Assembly (NCBI RefSeq): GCF_024207115.1
Contig: NZ_CP100128.1
Coordinates: forward strand, 992,001 to 1,056,000
DNA: 64,000 nucleotides
Direction: 5' to 3'
DNA from: Chromobacterium sp. IIBBL 290-4
Lineage (GTDB): Bacteria; Pseudomonadota; Gammaproteobacteria; Burkholderiales; Chromobacteriaceae
Shown here: piece by piece, positions 17,638-28,267 of the stretch
How positions within the stretch are numbered: the stretch's first letter is position 1
Layout: every line of letters begins with the position of its first letter
Notes under the pieces: model-generated
The model's input: only the letters and a program-made list of their open reading frames with translations
The model's database searches: none
Told to the model about the DNA's origin: nothing
Made by a program: the position numbers and the translations under genes

Positions 17638-18621
17638 TTACGGCTTTTCCAGACCAGCCGGAGGCCAGTTCTCGAGCTTCATGCCGAGAGTCAGGCCCTT
17701 GGAAGCGAGAACTTCTTTGATCTCGTTCAGCGACTTGCGGCCGAGGTTCGGAGTCTTCAGAAGCTCGGTTTCGGTGCGCTGGATCAGATCGCCGATGTAA
17801 TAAATGTTCTCTGCTTTCAGGCAGTTGGCCGAACGGACCGTCAGTTCAAGATCGTCTACCGGACGCAGCAGGATCGGATCGATCGGCGGCGCCTTTTCAA
17901 CGACTTCTTCAACCGCTGTGCCTTGGAGGTCAGCGAAGATCGACAGCTGATCCATCAGGATGCGGGCTGCGTTGCGCACAGCCTGCTCCGGCTCCAGGAT
18001 GCCGTTGGTCTCGATGTCGAGAACCAGGCGATCCAGGTCGGTACGCTGTTCCACACGGGCGCTTTCCACAGCGAAGCTCACGCGGCGAACCGGCGAGAAG
18101 GAAGCGTCCAGTTGGATGGTACCGATGGAACGGTTGTCGTCATGGCTGATGCGGGAGGACACCGGCTGATAGCCGCGGCCCTTCTCCACCTTGACCTCCA
18201 TGTCGATCTTGCCGCCGGCGGAGATGTGACAAATCACGTGTTCCGGATTGATCACTTCCACGTCATGCGGCAGTTCGATATCGCTAGCCAAGACAGCGCC
18301 CTCGCCTTCCTTTTTCAAGGTCAGCACGACACTGTCGCGACCATGCAGCTTAAGCACTACGCCCTTGAGGTTGAGGAGAATGTCTACGACATCCTCTCTC
18401 ACGCCATCAAGCGCGGAATACTCATGCAAAACGCCAGCGATAGTCACTTCGGTCGGAGCATAGCCCGGCATCGACGACAGCAGGATGCGGCGCAGCGAAT
18501 TGCCCAGCGTGTGGGCGTAGCCGCGCTCGAACGGTTCCATCGACACGCGAGCGTGAGTAGCGGATACCGGCTGAACATCGATCAGACGAGGTTTCAGAAA
18601 TTCCGAAGCGCTGTTTTGCAT
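17638..18621 (-). CDS. rpoA: DNA-directed RNA polymerase alpha subunit
   Basis: The alpha subunit: the N-terminal domain (to about residue 235) dimerises and assembles beta and beta', and the C-terminal domain (from about residue 250, [20 protein letters not shown]) binds UP elements and activators. I take the ATG of [16 protein letters not shown] as start (327 residues), because AGGGA lies eight bases upstream and relatives begin this way. An ATG six bases earlier is possible but too close to the Shine-Dalgarno. It lies between rpsD and rplQ as usual. Confidence 0.96.
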   Translation of the reverse strand: MQNSASEFLKPRLIDVQPVSATHARVSMEPFERGYAHTLGNSLRRILLSSMPGYAPTEVTIAGVLHEYSALDGVREDVVDILLNLKGVVLKLHGRDSVVLTLKKEGEGAVLASDIELPHDVEVINPEHVICHISAGGKIDMEVKVEKGRGYQPVSSRISHDDNRSIGTIQLDASFSPVRRVSFAVESARVEQRTDLDRLVLDIETNGILEPEQAVRNAARILMDQLSIFADLQGTAVEEVVEKAPPIDPILLRPVDDLELTVRSANCLKAENIYYIGDLIQRTETELLKTPNLGRKSLNEIKEVLASKGLTLGMKLENWPPAGLEKP

Positions 18622-18644
18622 AGTCATTCCCTAAGAGCTAGCGA

Positions 18645-19265
18645 TTACTTGGAGTAGAATTCCACAACGAGTTGTTCGTTGATATCGCTAGACAGTTCGG
18701 AACGTTCCGGAGCGGATTTGAAAGTGCCTTCCATTTTCTTGGCGTCAACCGACACCCAAGACGGGAAACCACCTTGCTCAGCCAGAGCCAGACCTTCGAC
18801 GATGCGAGCCTGCTTCTTAGCCTTTTCGCGGACGGACACTACGTCACCAGCTTTAACCTGGAAGGACGGAATGTTCACAACCTGGCCGTTCACAACGATA
18901 GCCTTGTGGCTAACCAGCTGGCGCGCTTCGGCGCGAGTGGAGCCAAAGCCCATGCGATATACAACGTTGTCCAGGCGGGACTCAAGCAGCTTCAGCAGGT
19001 TTTCACCCGTGGAGCCCTTGCGGCGAACAGCTTCCGCAAAGTAGTTGCGGAACTGACGCTCGAGTACGCCGTAGATACGGCGGATTTTTTGCTTTTCACG
19101 CAGCTGAACGCCGTAGTCGGACAGACGGCCGCGACGGGCGCCGTGCTGGCCAGGGGCAGCATCCAGTTTGCATTTGGAATCCAGTGCGCGACGCGCGCTC
19201 TTCAGGAAAAGGTCGGTGCCTTCACGACGAGCGAGCTTACACTTCGGGCCAATATAACGTGCCAT
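18645..19265 (-). CDS. rpsD: 30S ribosomal protein S4
   Basis: 206 residues, with the N-terminal [23 protein letters not shown] and a central S4 RNA-binding domain ([21 protein letters not shown]). S4 is a primary 16S rRNA binder and the known translational repressor of the alpha operon in E. coli. It keeps the short, zinc-free form of the N-terminus. It is 18 bases after rpsK and 17 before rpoA's alternative start. Confidence 0.97.
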   Translation of the reverse strand: MARYIGPKCKLARREGTDLFLKSARRALDSKCKLDAAPGQHGARRGRLSDYGVQLREKQKIRRIYGVLERQFRNYFAEAVRRKGSTGENLLKLLESRLDNVVYRMGFGSTRAEARQLVSHKAIVVNGQVVNIPSFQVKAGDVVSVREKAKKQARIVEGLALAEQGGFPSWVSVDAKKMEGTFKSAPERSELSSDINEQLVVEFYSK

Positions 19266-19283
19266 GTTCTCACACTCTCCGAA

Positions 19284-19679
<396 letters not shown>

Positions 19680-19696
19680 TCTCTGTGTTCCTTAGT

Positions 19697-20059
19697 TTAC
19701 TTCTTGCCGGCAATCGCCTTGCGCGGACCCTTGCGGGTACGGGCATTGGTGCGAGTGCGTTGACCGCGGCACGGCAAGCCGCGACGATGGCGGAAGCCGC
19801 GATAGCAGCCCATGTCCATCAGACGCTTGATGCTCATGGTGATTTCGCGACGCAGGTCACCTTCAACGGTGAACTTCGCCACTGCATCACGCAGAGTTTC
19901 CATTTCAGCTTCAGACAGATCCTTCACCTTGGTGGAGGGATTCACGCCAGCAGCAGCACAAATTTGCTGGGCGCGAGTCTGACCGATGCCGAAAATTGCC
20001 TGCAGGCCGATAACGGCATGCGCATGATTGGGGATATTTACCCCTGCAATACGGGCCAT
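19697..20059 (-). CDS. rpsM: 30S ribosomal protein S13
   Basis: 120 residues, [26 protein letters not shown], ending in the basic tail [13 protein letters not shown] that reaches toward the P site. S13 makes the inter-subunit bridges of the 30S head. It begins the alpha-operon block, 70 bases downstream of rpmJ. I see no obvious terminator in that gap, so spc and alpha are probably read together. Confidence 0.97.
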   Translation of the reverse strand: MARIAGVNIPNHAHAVIGLQAIFGIGQTRAQQICAAAGVNPSTKVKDLSEAEMETLRDAVAKFTVEGDLRREITMSIKRLMDMGCYRGFRHRRGLPCRGQRTRTNARTRKGPRKAIAGKK

Positions 20060-20129
20060 ACTCTTTCCTTAAGCCTTAAGACCTTGAAAAGTTTGCGATT
20101 GTATCACGCAAATCCAGGTCTAACAAATG

Positions 20130-20243
20130 TTAGCCTTGTTTTTGCTTGTGACGCGGGTCCGTGCAGATCACGCGTACTACGCGATTGCGACGGATGATTT
20201 TGCAATTGCGGCAAATCTTCTTTACAGAAGGCTGTACTCGCAT
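20130..20243 (-). CDS. rpmJ: 50S ribosomal protein L36, zinc-ribbon form
   Basis: 37 residues ([20 protein letters not shown], ending RHKQKQG). The zinc ligands are C11, C14, C27 and the histidine of DPRHKQ, so this is the cysteine-containing C+ form rather than the zinc-free paralogue. It is placed between infA and rpsM, the usual spot. It is very short but unmistakable by sequence. Confidence 0.96.
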   Translation of the reverse strand: MRVQPSVKKICRNCKIIRRNRVVRVICTDPRHKQKQG

Positions 20244-20279
20244 GTTCAGATCCTTTCAAATCCTAAAAGAGCGAATGCA

Positions 20280-20498
20280 TTACTTCGCACGGAACACAAT
20301 GCGGGCACGGGACAGATCGTATGGAGTCAACTCCACAGTCACCTTGTCGCCTGGCAGGATGCGGATGTAGTGCATCCGCATCTTTCCAGAGATATGCCCG
20401 AGTACCACGTGTCCATTTTCGAGCTTGATCTTGAAAGTTGCGCTGGGCAAGTTTTCAAGGATCTCGCCTTGCATCTGGATAGTGTCTTCCTTAGCCAT
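20280..20498 (-). CDS. infA: Translation initiation factor IF-1
   Basis: 72 residues, the standard IF-1 size, with the S1/OB fold ([20 protein letters not shown]...). It binds the A site of the 30S during initiation. In this lineage infA sits inside the spc operon between secY and rpmJ, unlike E. coli, where it is elsewhere. It is 23 bases after secY. Confidence 0.97.
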   Translation of the reverse strand: MAKEDTIQMQGEILENLPSATFKIKLENGHVVLGHISGKMRMHYIRILPGDKVTVELTPYDLSRARIVFRAK

Positions 20499-20521
20499 AT
20501 AACCCAGTGTGAACTCGTGTG

Positions 20522-21841
20522 TCAGCGGGTAAGCGCATTGCCTTTGAAGTTAGCCTTCTTCAGCAAGCTCTCGTATTGATGCGACAACACGTAGGACTGT
20601 ACCTGCGCCATGAAGTCCATCGTCACCACCACGATAATCAGCAGCGACGTACCGCCGAAGTAGAACGGAACGTTCCACTTCAGGATCAGGAACTCAGGCA
20701 TCAAGCAAACCAGCGTGATGTAGATCGCACCGATCAGCGTCAGCCGCAGAATGATCTTCTCGATGTAACGGGAAGTCTGCTCACCTGGACGGATGCCCGG
20801 AATGAACGCTCCGCTCTTCTTCAGATTGTCAGCCGTTTCCTTCGGGTTGAAAACCAACGCCGTGTAGAAATAGCAGAAGAAGATGATCGCCGCCGCATAC
20901 AGCAGCACATAGATCGGTTGACCCGGATGCAGCTTGTCAGCCACGCCCTTCAACCAAGACATGTGCTCACCCTGACCAAACCAACCGAGAACGGTGGCCG
21001 GGAACAAGATGATGCTCGATGCGAAGATCGGAGGAATCACCCCTGCCATGTTGAGCTTGAGCGGCAAATGCGTGCTCTGGCCTTGCATGACGCGATTGCC
21101 CACCTGACGCTTGGCGTAGTTCACCAGCACCTTGCGCTGGCCACGCTCAGCGTAGACCACCAAGAAGGTAACCAGGATCACACCGACAAACAGCAGGATG
21201 GCAAACAGGATGGGCAAAGAGCCCTGACTAGTCAGAGTCAGGGTTTTACCAATGGCGGCCGGCACACCTGCAGCGATACCCGCGCAGATGATCAGCGAGA
21301 TACCGTTGCCGATACCACGCTCGGTGATCTGTTCACCCAACCACATCAGGAACATGGTTCCGGTGACCAGCGACACCACGGTCGTCAGATAAAACTCCCA
21401 CTGAGCAGTCATCACCAGGTTTGGCTGCTTGTACAACATCACCGCGATGCCGAAACTTTGGAAAGTCGCGAGACCAACGGTGGCGTAACGCGTGTACTGG
21501 GTTATCTTGCGACGTCCCGCATCGCCTTCCTTCTTCAGCTGCTTGAGACTGGGCAGAACCTCGGCCGCAAGCTGCAGGATGATGGAAGCCGAGATGTACG
21601 GCATGATGCCCAAGGCAAATACCGTAAACCTCGAGAGGGCGCCGCCCGAGAACATGTTGAACATGTCGAGCAGGCCCGTCTGCGATGTGTGGAACAACTT
21701 CGCTAGTTCGGCAGGGTTGATACCCGGAACCGGAATATGGGCGCCGATGCGATAAACGATCAGCGCGCCAATCAGGAACCAGATTCGACGCTTCAGATCA
21801 CCAAACTTATTGGCATTGGCCACTAGAGAAGTATTCGCCAC
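20522..21841 (-). CDS. secY: Protein translocase subunit SecY
   Basis: 439 residues with ten membrane helices, the protein-conducting channel of the inner membrane that works with SecE (47.3 kb in this window), SecG and SecA. Recognisable stretches are the N-terminal [23 protein letters not shown] and the plug and second-helix region [25 protein letters not shown]. It follows rplO by 11 bases in the conserved spc order. Confidence 0.97.
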   Translation of the reverse strand: MANTSLVANANKFGDLKRRIWFLIGALIVYRIGAHIPVPGINPAELAKLFHTSQTGLLDMFNMFSGGALSRFTVFALGIMPYISASIILQLAAEVLPSLKQLKKEGDAGRRKITQYTRYATVGLATFQSFGIAVMLYKQPNLVMTAQWEFYLTTVVSLVTGTMFLMWLGEQITERGIGNGISLIICAGIAAGVPAAIGKTLTLTSQGSLPILFAILLFVGVILVTFLVVYAERGQRKVLVNYAKRQVGNRVMQGQSTHLPLKLNMAGVIPPIFASSIILFPATVLGWFGQGEHMSWLKGVADKLHPGQPIYVLLYAAAIIFFCYFYTALVFNPKETADNLKKSGAFIPGIRPGEQTSRYIEKIILRLTLIGAIYITLVCLMPEFLILKWNVPFYFGGTSLLIIVVVTMDFMAQVQSYVLSHQYESLLKKANFKGNALTR

Positions 21842-21852
21842 AGATTTATGCC

Positions 21853-22284
21853 TTATTCAATGCTGCCGCCGGCAGCCTCGATGGCAGCGCGGGCGCCAGC
21901 GGTAACGCTGATACCACGCAGTTTCACTGCGCGCTCAATCTTACCGGACAGCACTACCTTGGCAACGAGTGCCTGGGCAGCAACCAGACCGGCTTGCTTG
22001 AGAGCCAGCAGATCGATGTCATCGACCGGCAGCAGGTTCAGTTCGGACAGGCGAACTTCGCTAACGAAGCGAGCCGTCAGAGACTTGAAGCCGCGCTTCG
22101 GCAGGCGACGTTGCAGCGGCATTTGACCGCCTTCGAAGCCGACCTTGTGGAAACCACCAGCACGGCTCTTCTGACCCTTGTGGCCGCGGCCGCAAGTCTT
22201 GCCCAGGCCGGAGCCGATGCCACGGCCTACACGGCGCTTAGCATGCTTGGCGCCGACGCCCGGTTGTACGGTGTTCAGCAGCAT
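21853..22284 (-). CDS. rplO: 50S ribosomal protein L15
   Basis: 143 residues. The N-terminal glycine/arginine-rich extension ([20 protein letters not shown]) threads into 23S rRNA and the globular C-terminal domain follows. Normal length. It starts three bases after rpmD ends. Confidence 0.97.
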   Translation of the reverse strand: MLLNTVQPGVGAKHAKRRVGRGIGSGLGKTCGRGHKGQKSRAGGFHKVGFEGGQMPLQRRLPKRGFKSLTARFVSEVRLSELNLLPVDDIDLLALKQAGLVAAQALVAKVVLSGKIERAVKLRGISVTAGARAAIEAAGGSIE

Positions 22285-22287
22285 CTC

Positions 22288-22473
22288 TTAGCCCTCGAAT
22301 TTGAGCAGGTAGCTGATCTTGTTGATCATGCCACGGTTTTCAGGGGTATCGAGCACTTCAACAGTCTGGCGGATCTTCTTCAGACCCAGACCACGGGCGC
22401 AAGCCTTGTGAGACTCCAGGCGACCGATCAGGCTCTTTACCAGAGTGACCTTGACAGTCTTGGCGTTACTCAT
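22288..22473 (-). CDS. rpmD: 50S ribosomal protein L30
   Basis: 61 residues, single-domain L30 ([20 protein letters not shown]). Its start codon lies inside the end of rpsE (8-base overlap, 22466-22473), so translation is coupled to S5. Short bacterial form without extension. Confidence 0.96.
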   Translation of the reverse strand: MSNAKTVKVTLVKSLIGRLESHKACARGLGLKKIRQTVEVLDTPENRGMINKISYLLKFEG

Positions 22474-22984
22474 GACCCACCCCCAGGATGTCCTCGATGC
22501 TCAGGCCACGCTTGGCGGCGATTTGAGCCGGGGTATTGATCTTGCTCAGGCCGTCCAGAGTCGCGCGAACCACGTTGTACGGGTTCGTGGAGCCGTGGAT
22601 CTTGGCCGAAACATTGTGAATACCCATTGCGTCGAAGATCGCGCGCATCGGACCACCGGCCTTAACGCCAGTACCATCCTTTGCAGGCTGGATCAGGACG
22701 CGAGTCGCGCCGTGACGGCCTTCAACGGTGTGCTTCACAGTACCGTTGTACAGCTTGATCTTCACCATGTTGTGGCGGGCTTGTTCCATCGCCTTTTGTA
22801 CGGCAACCGGAACTTCCTTGGAACGGCCCTTACCCATGCCGATACCGCCGTCGCCATCACCAACCACGGTCAGGGCGGAGAAAGCCATGATACGGCCGCC
22901 CTTAACCACTTTGGTGACGCGGTTGACGCTGATCATTTTCTCGACCAGACCGTCGCCGCGATCTTCCATTTCGTGCTTAGCCAT
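22466..22984 (-). CDS. rpsE: 30S ribosomal protein S5
   Basis: 172 residues, double-stranded RNA-binding-like N-terminal domain ([20 protein letters not shown]) followed by the S5 C-terminal domain. S5 affects translational fidelity and carries the spectinomycin-resistance region near residues 20-35. It overlaps rpmD by 8 bases. Confidence 0.97.
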   Translation of the reverse strand: MAKHEMEDRGDGLVEKMISVNRVTKVVKGGRIMAFSALTVVGDGDGGIGMGKGRSKEVPVAVQKAMEQARHNMVKIKLYNGTVKHTVEGRHGATRVLIQPAKDGTGVKAGGPMRAIFDAMGIHNVSAKIHGSTNPYNVVRATLDGLSKINTPAQIAAKRGLSIEDILGVGHE

Positions 22985-22997
22985 TCTTCACTCCGAA

Positions 22998-23351
22998 TTA
23001 GAATACGAGGCCGTGTTCGCGAGCGGCGTCAGCCAGAGCCTTCATGCGACCGTGGTATTTGAAACCCGAACGGTCGAAGGCTACGTTCACGATGCCAGCG
23101 GCTTTTGCTTTTTCAGCAATGCGCTTGCCGATCACGGCCGCAGCTGCCACGTTGCCGCCATTGGCGATCTCGGCGCGGACGTCTGCTTCCAGCGAAGAAG
23201 CGCTGGCCAGTACCTTGCTGCCGGTCTCGTCAATGATCTGAGCGTAAATGTGGCTATTGGTGCGATGCACAGAGAGGCGCACCATCTTGAGCTCCGCAAT
23301 CCGTGCACGGGTTTTACGTGCGCGGCGGAGTCGAGCTTGTTTCTTGTCCAT
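22998..23351 (-). CDS. rplR: 50S ribosomal protein L18
   Basis: 117 residues, basic N-terminus ([18 protein letters not shown]) and the L18 core ending [17 protein letters not shown]. It binds 5S rRNA together with L5 and L25. Normal length, 13 bases from both neighbours. Confidence 0.97.
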   Translation of the reverse strand: MDKKQARLRRARKTRARIAELKMVRLSVHRTNSHIYAQIIDETGSKVLASASSLEADVRAEIANGGNVAAAAVIGKRIAEKAKAAGIVNVAFDRSGFKYHGRMKALADAAREHGLVF

Positions 23352-23364
23352 GTCAGTGCCTCAG

Positions 23365-23898
23365 TTACTTCTTCTTGGTTTCTTTCAGAACCACAACCTC
23401 GTCGGCATAACGAACGCCCTTGCCCTTATAGGGTTCCGGCGAGCGGTATGCGCGGATTTCGGCTGCGACCTGACCAACGAGCTGCTTGTCAGCGCCCTTG
23501 ACCAGAATCTCGGTCTGAGTCGGAGTCTCAACTTTGATGCCAGCGGGCATCTTGTGAGCCACCGGGTGCGAGAAACCCAGAGACAGGTTCAGGGTATCGC
23601 CTTGAGCCTGGGCACGATAGCCCACGCCTACCAGCTGCAGCTTCTTTTCGAAGCCCTTGGATACGCCGTTCACCATGTTGTTCAGCAGGGCACGCAGGGT
23701 GCCGGACATGGCACGCGCGAACTTGCTGTCGTTCTTAGCGGCGAAAGTCAGTTGGCCGTTGTCCAGCTTGACTTCCACGTCGTTGCACAGAGCGGTGCTC
23801 AGGGAGCCCAGGGCGCCCTTAACAGTCACATCTGCAGCGCCGAACTTAACTTCGACGCCGGCCGGAATGGCTACCGGATTCTTAGCTACGCGAGACAT
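23365..23898 (-). CDS. rplF: 50S ribosomal protein L6
   Basis: 177 residues with the two repeated L6 domains and the C-terminal signature [14 protein letters not shown]. It is located near the GTPase-associated centre of the large subunit. Usual place between rpsH and rplR. Confidence 0.97.
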   Translation of the reverse strand: MSRVAKNPVAIPAGVEVKFGAADVTVKGALGSLSTALCNDVEVKLDNGQLTFAAKNDSKFARAMSGTLRALLNNMVNGVSKGFEKKLQLVGVGYRAQAQGDTLNLSLGFSHPVAHKMPAGIKVETPTQTEILVKGADKQLVGQVAAEIRAYRSPEPYKGKGVRYADEVVVLKETKKK

Positions 23899-23907
23899 TT
23901 GACCCCC

Positions 23908-24303
23908 TTACGCCACGACGCAGAGCAGTTCGCCGCCGATACCGGCTGCGCGTGCCTTGCGATCGGTCATCACGCCCTTGGAAGTGGACAGAATCGCCAC
24001 GCCCAGACCATTCATGACCTTCGGGATTTCGGTGGAGCCCTTGTACACGCGCAGGCCAGGACGGGATACGCGCTCGATGCGCTCGATCACCGGACGGCCA
24101 GCGTAGTACTTGAGCTGGATATCGAGAACAGGCTTCTTCTCTTCGCCGGCAACGGCGAAGTCTTCGATGTAGCCTTCTTCTTTCAGCACCTGCGCCAGCG
24201 CAACCTTCAGCTTCGAGCAAGGCATGGAAACCTTGACTTTGGAAGCGTGTTGGCCGTTGCGGATGCGGGTCAACATATCGGAAATAGGATCGTGCATGCT
24301 CAT
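23908..24303 (-). CDS. rpsH: 30S ribosomal protein S8
   Basis: 131 residues, [18 protein letters not shown], ending [10 protein letters not shown]8 is a primary 16S binder and in E. coli the translational repressor of the spc operon, acting near rplE; I did not identify that site here. Confidence 0.97.
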   Translation of the reverse strand: MSMHDPISDMLTRIRNGQHASKVKVSMPCSKLKVALAQVLKEEGYIEDFAVAGEEKKPVLDIQLKYYAGRPVIERIERVSRPGLRVYKGSTEIPKVMNGLGVAILSTSKGVMTDRKARAAGIGGELLCVVA

Positions 24304-24318
24304 TCTATGTATCTCCTA

Positions 24319-24624
24319 TTACCAGCTGGCCTTCACAACACCCGGAATCTCACCCTTCATGGCGATCTCACGCAGCTTGTTGCGACCCAAACCGAATTTA
24401 CGGAACACACCACGCGGACGACCGGTCACGGCGCAGCGACGACGCTGGCGTACCGGAGAAGCGTTGCGCGGCAGCTGCTGCAGTTGCAGGCGGGCGGCAA
24501 AACGCTCTTCTTCCGAGAGGTTCTGGTTGTTGATGGTGGCGATCAGGGCTTCACGCTTGGCAGAAAACTTGTTTGCCAGCTTGACGCGCTTTTCTTCACG
24601 GTTAATCAGTGCAAGTCGTGCCAT
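24319..24624 (-). CDS. rpsN: 30S ribosomal protein S14, zinc-free long form
   Basis: 101 residues, the long proteobacterial form. It lacks the CxxC...CxxC zinc ribbon (only one cysteine, in [12 protein letters not shown]), so it is the C- type. It binds the 30S head near S19 and sits between rplE and rpsH. Confidence 0.97.
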   Translation of the reverse strand: MARLALINREEKRVKLANKFSAKREALIATINNQNLSEEERFAARLQLQQLPRNASPVRQRRRCAVTGRPRGVFRKFGLGRNKLREIAMKGEIPGVVKASW

Positions 24625-24628
24625 GTGC

Positions 24629-25168
24629 TTAACCCTTGAACGGGAACTTGAACGCGGCCAGCAGAGCGCGGGCCTCTTCGTCAGTCTTCGCCGTGGTGGT
24701 GATAGTGATGTTCATACCACGCAGAGCATCGATCTTGTCGTACTCGATTTCCGGGAAGATGATCTGTTCTTTAACGCCCATGTTGTAGTTGCCGCGGCCA
24801 TCGAAGGACTTGGCAGACACACCACGGAAGTCACGAACGCGCGGCAGCGCGATGGTAACCAGGCGGTCCAGGAACTCATACATGCGTTCGCGACGCAGAG
24901 TTACCTTGCAACCTACCGGGTAGTTGTCGCGGATCTTGAAGCCGGCGATGGACTTGCGAGCGGTGGTGACAACCGGCTTTTGACCGGCGATCTTTTCCAT
25001 ATCGCCCACGGCGAATTCCATTACCTTTTTATCGGCAACAGCTTCACCCACGCCCATGTTCACGGTGATCTTCTCGATACGCGGAACTTGCATGATCGAC
25101 TTGTAGCCGAACTGTTTCATCAGTTCCGGCACTACGCTGTCTTTGTAGAAATCGTAGAGACGTGCCAT
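24629..25168 (-). CDS. rplE: 50S ribosomal protein L5
   Basis: 179 residues ([24 protein letters not shown]) with the conserved [21 protein letters not shown]-terminus. It binds 5S rRNA and contacts the P-site tRNA. It starts five bases upstream of rpsN and ten after rplX, a compact operon arrangement. Confidence 0.97.
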   Translation of the reverse strand: MARLYDFYKDSVVPELMKQFGYKSIMQVPRIEKITVNMGVGEAVADKKVMEFAVGDMEKIAGQKPVVTTARKSIAGFKIRDNYPVGCKVTLRRERMYEFLDRLVTIALPRVRDFRGVSAKSFDGRGNYNMGVKEQIIFPEIEYDKIDALRGMNITITTTAKTDEEARALLAAFKFPFKG

Positions 25169-25177
25169 GTTTGCTCC

Positions 25178-25492
25178 TTAGGCGCCGATAACTTCGCCGC
25201 TGGACTTGAACACGCGCACCTTGCGGCCGTCTTCAAGAACCTTGAAGCCTACGCGGTCAGCCTTTTGGCTTGCCGGATTGAAAATCGCGACGTTAGAAGC
25301 GTCAATGGGCATGGTCTTCTCAACGATGCCACCAGCTACGCCACGTACCGGGTTCGGCTTCTGGTGTTTCTTGGCAACATTGATGCCTTCCACAACCAGC
25401 TTGGTTTCCAGAACACGCAGGACGGTACCGCGCTTGCCTTTGTCTTTGCCGGTGATTACTACGACTTCATCACCTTTACGAATTTTGCGCAT
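25178..25492 (-). CDS. rplX: 50S ribosomal protein L24
   Basis: 104 residues with the KOW motif at the N-terminus ([21 protein letters not shown]). An assembly initiator protein of the large subunit. Normal size; ten bases after rplN. Confidence 0.97.
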   Translation of the reverse strand: MRKIRKGDEVVVITGKDKGKRGTVLRVLETKLVVEGINVAKKHQKPNPVRGVAGGIVEKTMPIDASNVAIFNPASQKADRVGFKVLEDGRKVRVFKSSGEVIGA

Positions 25493-25501
25493 GTGACCTC
25501 C

Positions 25502-25870
25502 TTACAGCACTTCAGGAGCCAGCGATACGATCTTCATGAAGCGTTCGGTACGCAGTTCACGCGTAACGGGCCCGAAGATACGTGTGCCAATCGGCTCAAG
25601 CTTGTTGTTGAGCAGAACGGCAGCATTGCTGTCGAACTTGATCAAAGAGCCATCCGGACGGCGCACGCCTTTGGCAGTGCGTACCACGACCGCATTGTAT
25701 ACGTCGCCTTTTTTGACGCGACCACGCGGAGCGGCATCCTTGATGCTCACCTTGATGATGTCACCTACGCTAGCATAGCGACGCTTGGAGCCACCCAGCA
25801 CCTTGATGCACATAACGTGACGCGCACCGGTGTTGTCAGCGACCTCAAGCATGGTCTGCATTTGGATCAT
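25502..25870 (-). CDS. rplN: 50S ribosomal protein L14
   Basis: 122 residues, [28 protein letters not shown]. It lies at the subunit interface. It is the first gene after a 208-base gap following rpsQ, which corresponds to the S10/spc operon boundary of E. coli, and a consensus-like promoter precedes it (26045-26073). Confidence 0.97.
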   Translation of the reverse strand: MIQMQTMLEVADNTGARHVMCIKVLGGSKRRYASVGDIIKVSIKDAAPRGRVKKGDVYNAVVVRTAKGVRRPDGSLIKFDSNAAVLLNNKLEPIGTRIFGPVTRELRTERFMKIVSLAPEVL

Positions 25871-25954
25871 TTGAGATTACCTTTCTAATCCAACTTTATC
25901 CGTCACTTTCCACTGCCGTTAGCGAGGCTTAGATGCCAAGCTCGAACAGCGGAA

Positions 25955-25977
25955 ACGCCACAGACAATCTGTGGCGT
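25955..25977 (-). promoter_or_regulatory. spc leader hairpin 2
   Basis: A perfect 10-bp inverted repeat (ACGCCACAGA with TCTGTGGCGT) and a three-base loop lie in the untranslated leader of rplN. It is not followed by a U-tract on the - strand, so it is not a plain terminator. Confidence 0.6.
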
Positions 25978-26013
25978 GTCAAACGGCCAGTTTTGGACCC
26001 CGCAAGGGCGGAA

Positions 26014-26038
26014 CTCCTGCACAGAGTGGGTGCAGGAG
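26014..26038 (-). promoter_or_regulatory. spc leader hairpin 1, at the predicted 5' end
   Basis: A perfect 9-bp stem, CTCCTGCAC with GTGCAGGAG, and a seven-base loop. With the promoter at 26045-26073 the transcript should begin within a few bases of this stem, giving a 5'-terminal hairpin, a feature known to protect mRNAs from 5'-dependent decay. Confidence 0.55.
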
Positions 26039-26044
26039 ATGGCC

Positions 26045-26073
26045 ATTATACAGAGGACCGAAGTCCTCTGCAA
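26045..26073 (-). promoter_or_regulatory. Predicted spc operon promoter
   Basis: On the - strand TTGCAG (26073-26068), a 17-base spacer and a perfect TATAAT (26050-26045). It lies about 175 bases upstream of rplN, in the gap where E. coli has its spc promoter. The spacer is largely a perfect inverted repeat, CAGAGGAC-TTCG-GTCCTCTG (26070-26051), which as RNA from upstream transcription would be a very stable C(UUCG)G tetraloop hairpin just after rpsQ. The same bases may thus end or process the S10 transcript and promote the spc one. Confidence 0.65.
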
Positions 26074-26078
26074 GTTTT

Positions 26079-26342
26079 TTACACTTGGCGAGCTTTCTCG
26101 ACCAGTGCGGTTACCACCCACGACTTGGTCTTCGAGAGCGGACGGGACTCGCTGATTACTACGATGTCGCCAGCCTTGAACTCGTTGTTCTCGTCGTGTG
26201 CGTGGAACTTCTTGGAGCGACGGATGATCTTGCCGTAGATCGGGTGCTTAACTTTGCGCTCGACCAGTACGGTCACGGTCTTATCCATCTTGTCGCTGAC
26301 CACAACGCCGGTCAGCGTACGTACCACTTTGGTTTCGCTCAT
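26079..26342 (-). CDS. rpsQ: 30S ribosomal protein S17
   Basis: 87 residues, OB-fold S17 ([22 protein letters not shown]). A primary 16S rRNA binder. It is the last gene of the S10 block; its stop codon is only a few bases from the UUCG hairpin and spc promoter. One base separates it from rpmC. Confidence 0.97.
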   Translation of the reverse strand: MSETKVVRTLTGVVVSDKMDKTVTVLVERKVKHPIYGKIIRRSKKFHAHDENNEFKAGDIVVISESRPLSKTKSWVVTALVEKARQV

Positions 26343-26343
26343 C

Positions 26344-26532
26344 TTAAACTGCCTTTTCTTTCAGAACGGTACGAACACGAGCGATATCGCGACGCACTTT
26401 CTTCAGTTCAGAGGTCTTGGCGAGTTGCTGAGTAGCGTGCTGCATGCGCAGCGCAAACTGTGCCTTCAGCAGGCTCAGCAGTTCCGCCTTCAGCTCGTCA
26501 ACAGTTTTGGCTTTCAGTTCGGAAGCTTTCAT
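26344..26532 (-). CDS. rpmC: 50S ribosomal protein L29
   Basis: 62 residues, two-helix L29 ([22 protein letters not shown]). It sits near the exit tunnel beside L23. Its start overlaps the rplP stop by one base (TAATG). Confidence 0.97.
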   Translation of the reverse strand: MKASELKAKTVDELKAELLSLLKAQFALRMQHATQQLAKTSELKKVRRDIARVRTVLKEKAV

Positions 26533-26948
26533 TACTGACCTACCTGTTTGGTTACGAACACAGTGGCGATCGGCAGCTTAGCTGCGGCCAGACGGAAAGC
26601 TTCGCGAGCGAGTTCCTCGGATACGCCATCCATTTCGTACAGCATCTTGCCAGGCTGAATTTCAGCCACATAGTACTCCGGAGAGCCCTTACCCCCGCCC
26701 ATACGGACTTCGGCAGGCTTGGAGGTGATCGGCTTGTCCGGGAAGATACGGATCCAGATGCGGCCGCCACGCTTGATGTGACGGGTCATCGCACGACGCG
26801 CAGCTTCGATCTGACGCGCGGTCAGACGACCACGACCAATAGCCTTCAGACCGAAATCGCCAAAGCTCACCTTGTTGCCACGAGTGGCGATACCGGTGTT
26901 ACGGCCTTTGTGCTGTTTGCGGTACTTGAGTCTAGTTGGCTGCAGCAT
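26532..26948 (-). CDS. rplP: 50S ribosomal protein L16
   Basis: 138 residues starting [19 protein letters not shown], the invariant L16 N-terminus. I use this ATG rather than one nine bases upstream, since relatives start here. L16 organises the A-site tRNA pocket. Its start lies 17 bases inside the end of rpsC, so translation is coupled. Confidence 0.96.
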
Positions 26949-27633
26949 TGCGGGCACCCTTTCTCATTTTCTTCTCGGGAGCTGCCGGAGCGGCTACAAC
27001 TTGGCCCGGCTTCAGCTCGCCTTTGTATACCCATACCTTGATGCCGATGATACCGTAGGTGGTCTTGGCTTCAGAGGTAGCGTAATCCACGTCGGCGCGC
27101 AGGGTATGCAGCGGAACGCGGCCTTCGCGGTACCATTCGCTACGAGCGATGTCGATACCGTTCAGACGACCGGACGACATGATCTTGATGCCTTCGGCAC
27201 CCAGACGCATGGCGTTTTGCATGGCGCGCTTCATGGCGCGACGGAACATCACGCGCTTCTCCAGCTGGGAAGCGATGCCGTCGGCGATGATTTGCGCGTC
27301 CAGTTCCGGCTTGCGAACTTCTTCGATGTTCACGTGGACCGGAACGCCCAGGCGCTTTTGCAGTTCTTGCTTCAGAACTTCAATGTCTTCGCCCTTCTTG
27401 CCAATCACCACGCCCGGACGGGCGCTGTGAATGGTGATGCGGGCGGACTTGGCCGGACGCTCGATGGTTACGCGGCCAACCGAAGCATGACCCAGACGCT
27501 TCTTCAGGAATTCGCGAACTTCGATATCCTGCTTCAGCATTCCCGGGAAGTTCTGCGAGGACGCGAACCACTTGGAAGACCAGTTTTTGTTAACGGCAAG
27601 ACGGAATCCCGTCGGATGAATCTTCTGACCCAT
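26932..27633 (-). CDS. rpsC: 30S ribosomal protein S3
   Basis: 233 residues, [16 protein letters not shown], with the KH RNA-binding domain ([20 protein letters not shown]) and the S3 C-terminal domain. It forms the mRNA entry channel with S4 and S5. A C-terminal alanine/lysine-rich extension overlaps the rplP start. Confidence 0.97.
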
Positions 27634-27643
27634 TTCTTACCCC

Positions 27644-27973
27644 TTAATTGCCAACGGTCAAGGAAATGTGGCAGGTCTGCTTTTCGATGCGATTGCCACG
27701 ACCCTTAGCACGGGCAGTGAAACGCTTCAGACTAGCGCCCTTGTCAACAAAGATGCTGGTGACACGCAGGGTGTCGATGTCAGCGCCTTCGTTGTGCTCG
27801 GCGTTAGCGATTGCAGATTCCAGCACTTTCTTGATGATGACCGCACCCTTTTTCGGGGAGAAGGCCAGGATATTCAGCGCCTGATCAACGGACTTGCCGC
27901 GGACCAGATCCGCCACCAGACGGCACTTTTGAGCCGACAGGCGAACACTTTTCAGATTTGCAGATACTCTCAT
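27644..27973 (-). CDS. rplV: 50S ribosomal protein L22
   Basis: 109 residues. The long beta-hairpin that lines the exit tunnel is visible toward the end ([20 protein letters not shown]). It sits between rpsS and rpsC in the standard S10 order. Confidence 0.97.
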   Translation of the reverse strand: MRVSANLKSVRLSAQKCRLVADLVRGKSVDQALNILAFSPKKGAVIIKKVLESAIANAEHNEGADIDTLRVTSIFVDKGASLKRFTARAKGRGNRIEKQTCHISLTVGN

Positions 27974-27982
27974 CGCTTCACC

Positions 27983-28261
27983 TTACTTCTTCTTCGCCTT
28001 CTTATCGGCAGCATGGCCTTTGAAGGTACGAGTCAGAGAGAATTCACCCAGTTTGTGGCCGACCATGTTTTCAGAAACATAAACCGGAACGTGAGTGCGA
28101 CCGTTGTGCACAGCGATGGTCAGACCAATAAAGTCCGGCAGGATGGTCGAACGACGCGACCAGGTCTTGATCGGACGCTTGTCGCTGGTTGCCCGTACCG
28201 CATCAACCTTCTTCAGGAGATGCAGGTCAACGAACGGGCCTTTTTTCTGCGAACGTGCCAT
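27983..28261 (-). CDS. rpsS: 30S ribosomal protein S19
   Basis: 92 residues starting [20 protein letters not shown]. The ATG at 28261 is chosen; an in-frame TTG six bases upstream is next to the rplB stop and not used by relatives. S19 binds the 30S head beside S13. Confidence 0.96.
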   Translation of the reverse strand: MARSQKKGPFVDLHLLKKVDAVRATSDKRPIKTWSRRSTILPDFIGLTIAVHNGRTHVPVYVSENMVGHKLGEFSLTRTFKGHAADKKAKKK

Positions 28262-28267
28262 TGTCAA

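Noticed and set aside
25903..26121. A 72-codon - strand frame in the rpsQ-rplN gap
   Set aside because: It overlaps the end of rpsQ, runs through the promoter and both leader hairpins, has no ribosome binding site, and resembles no protein.
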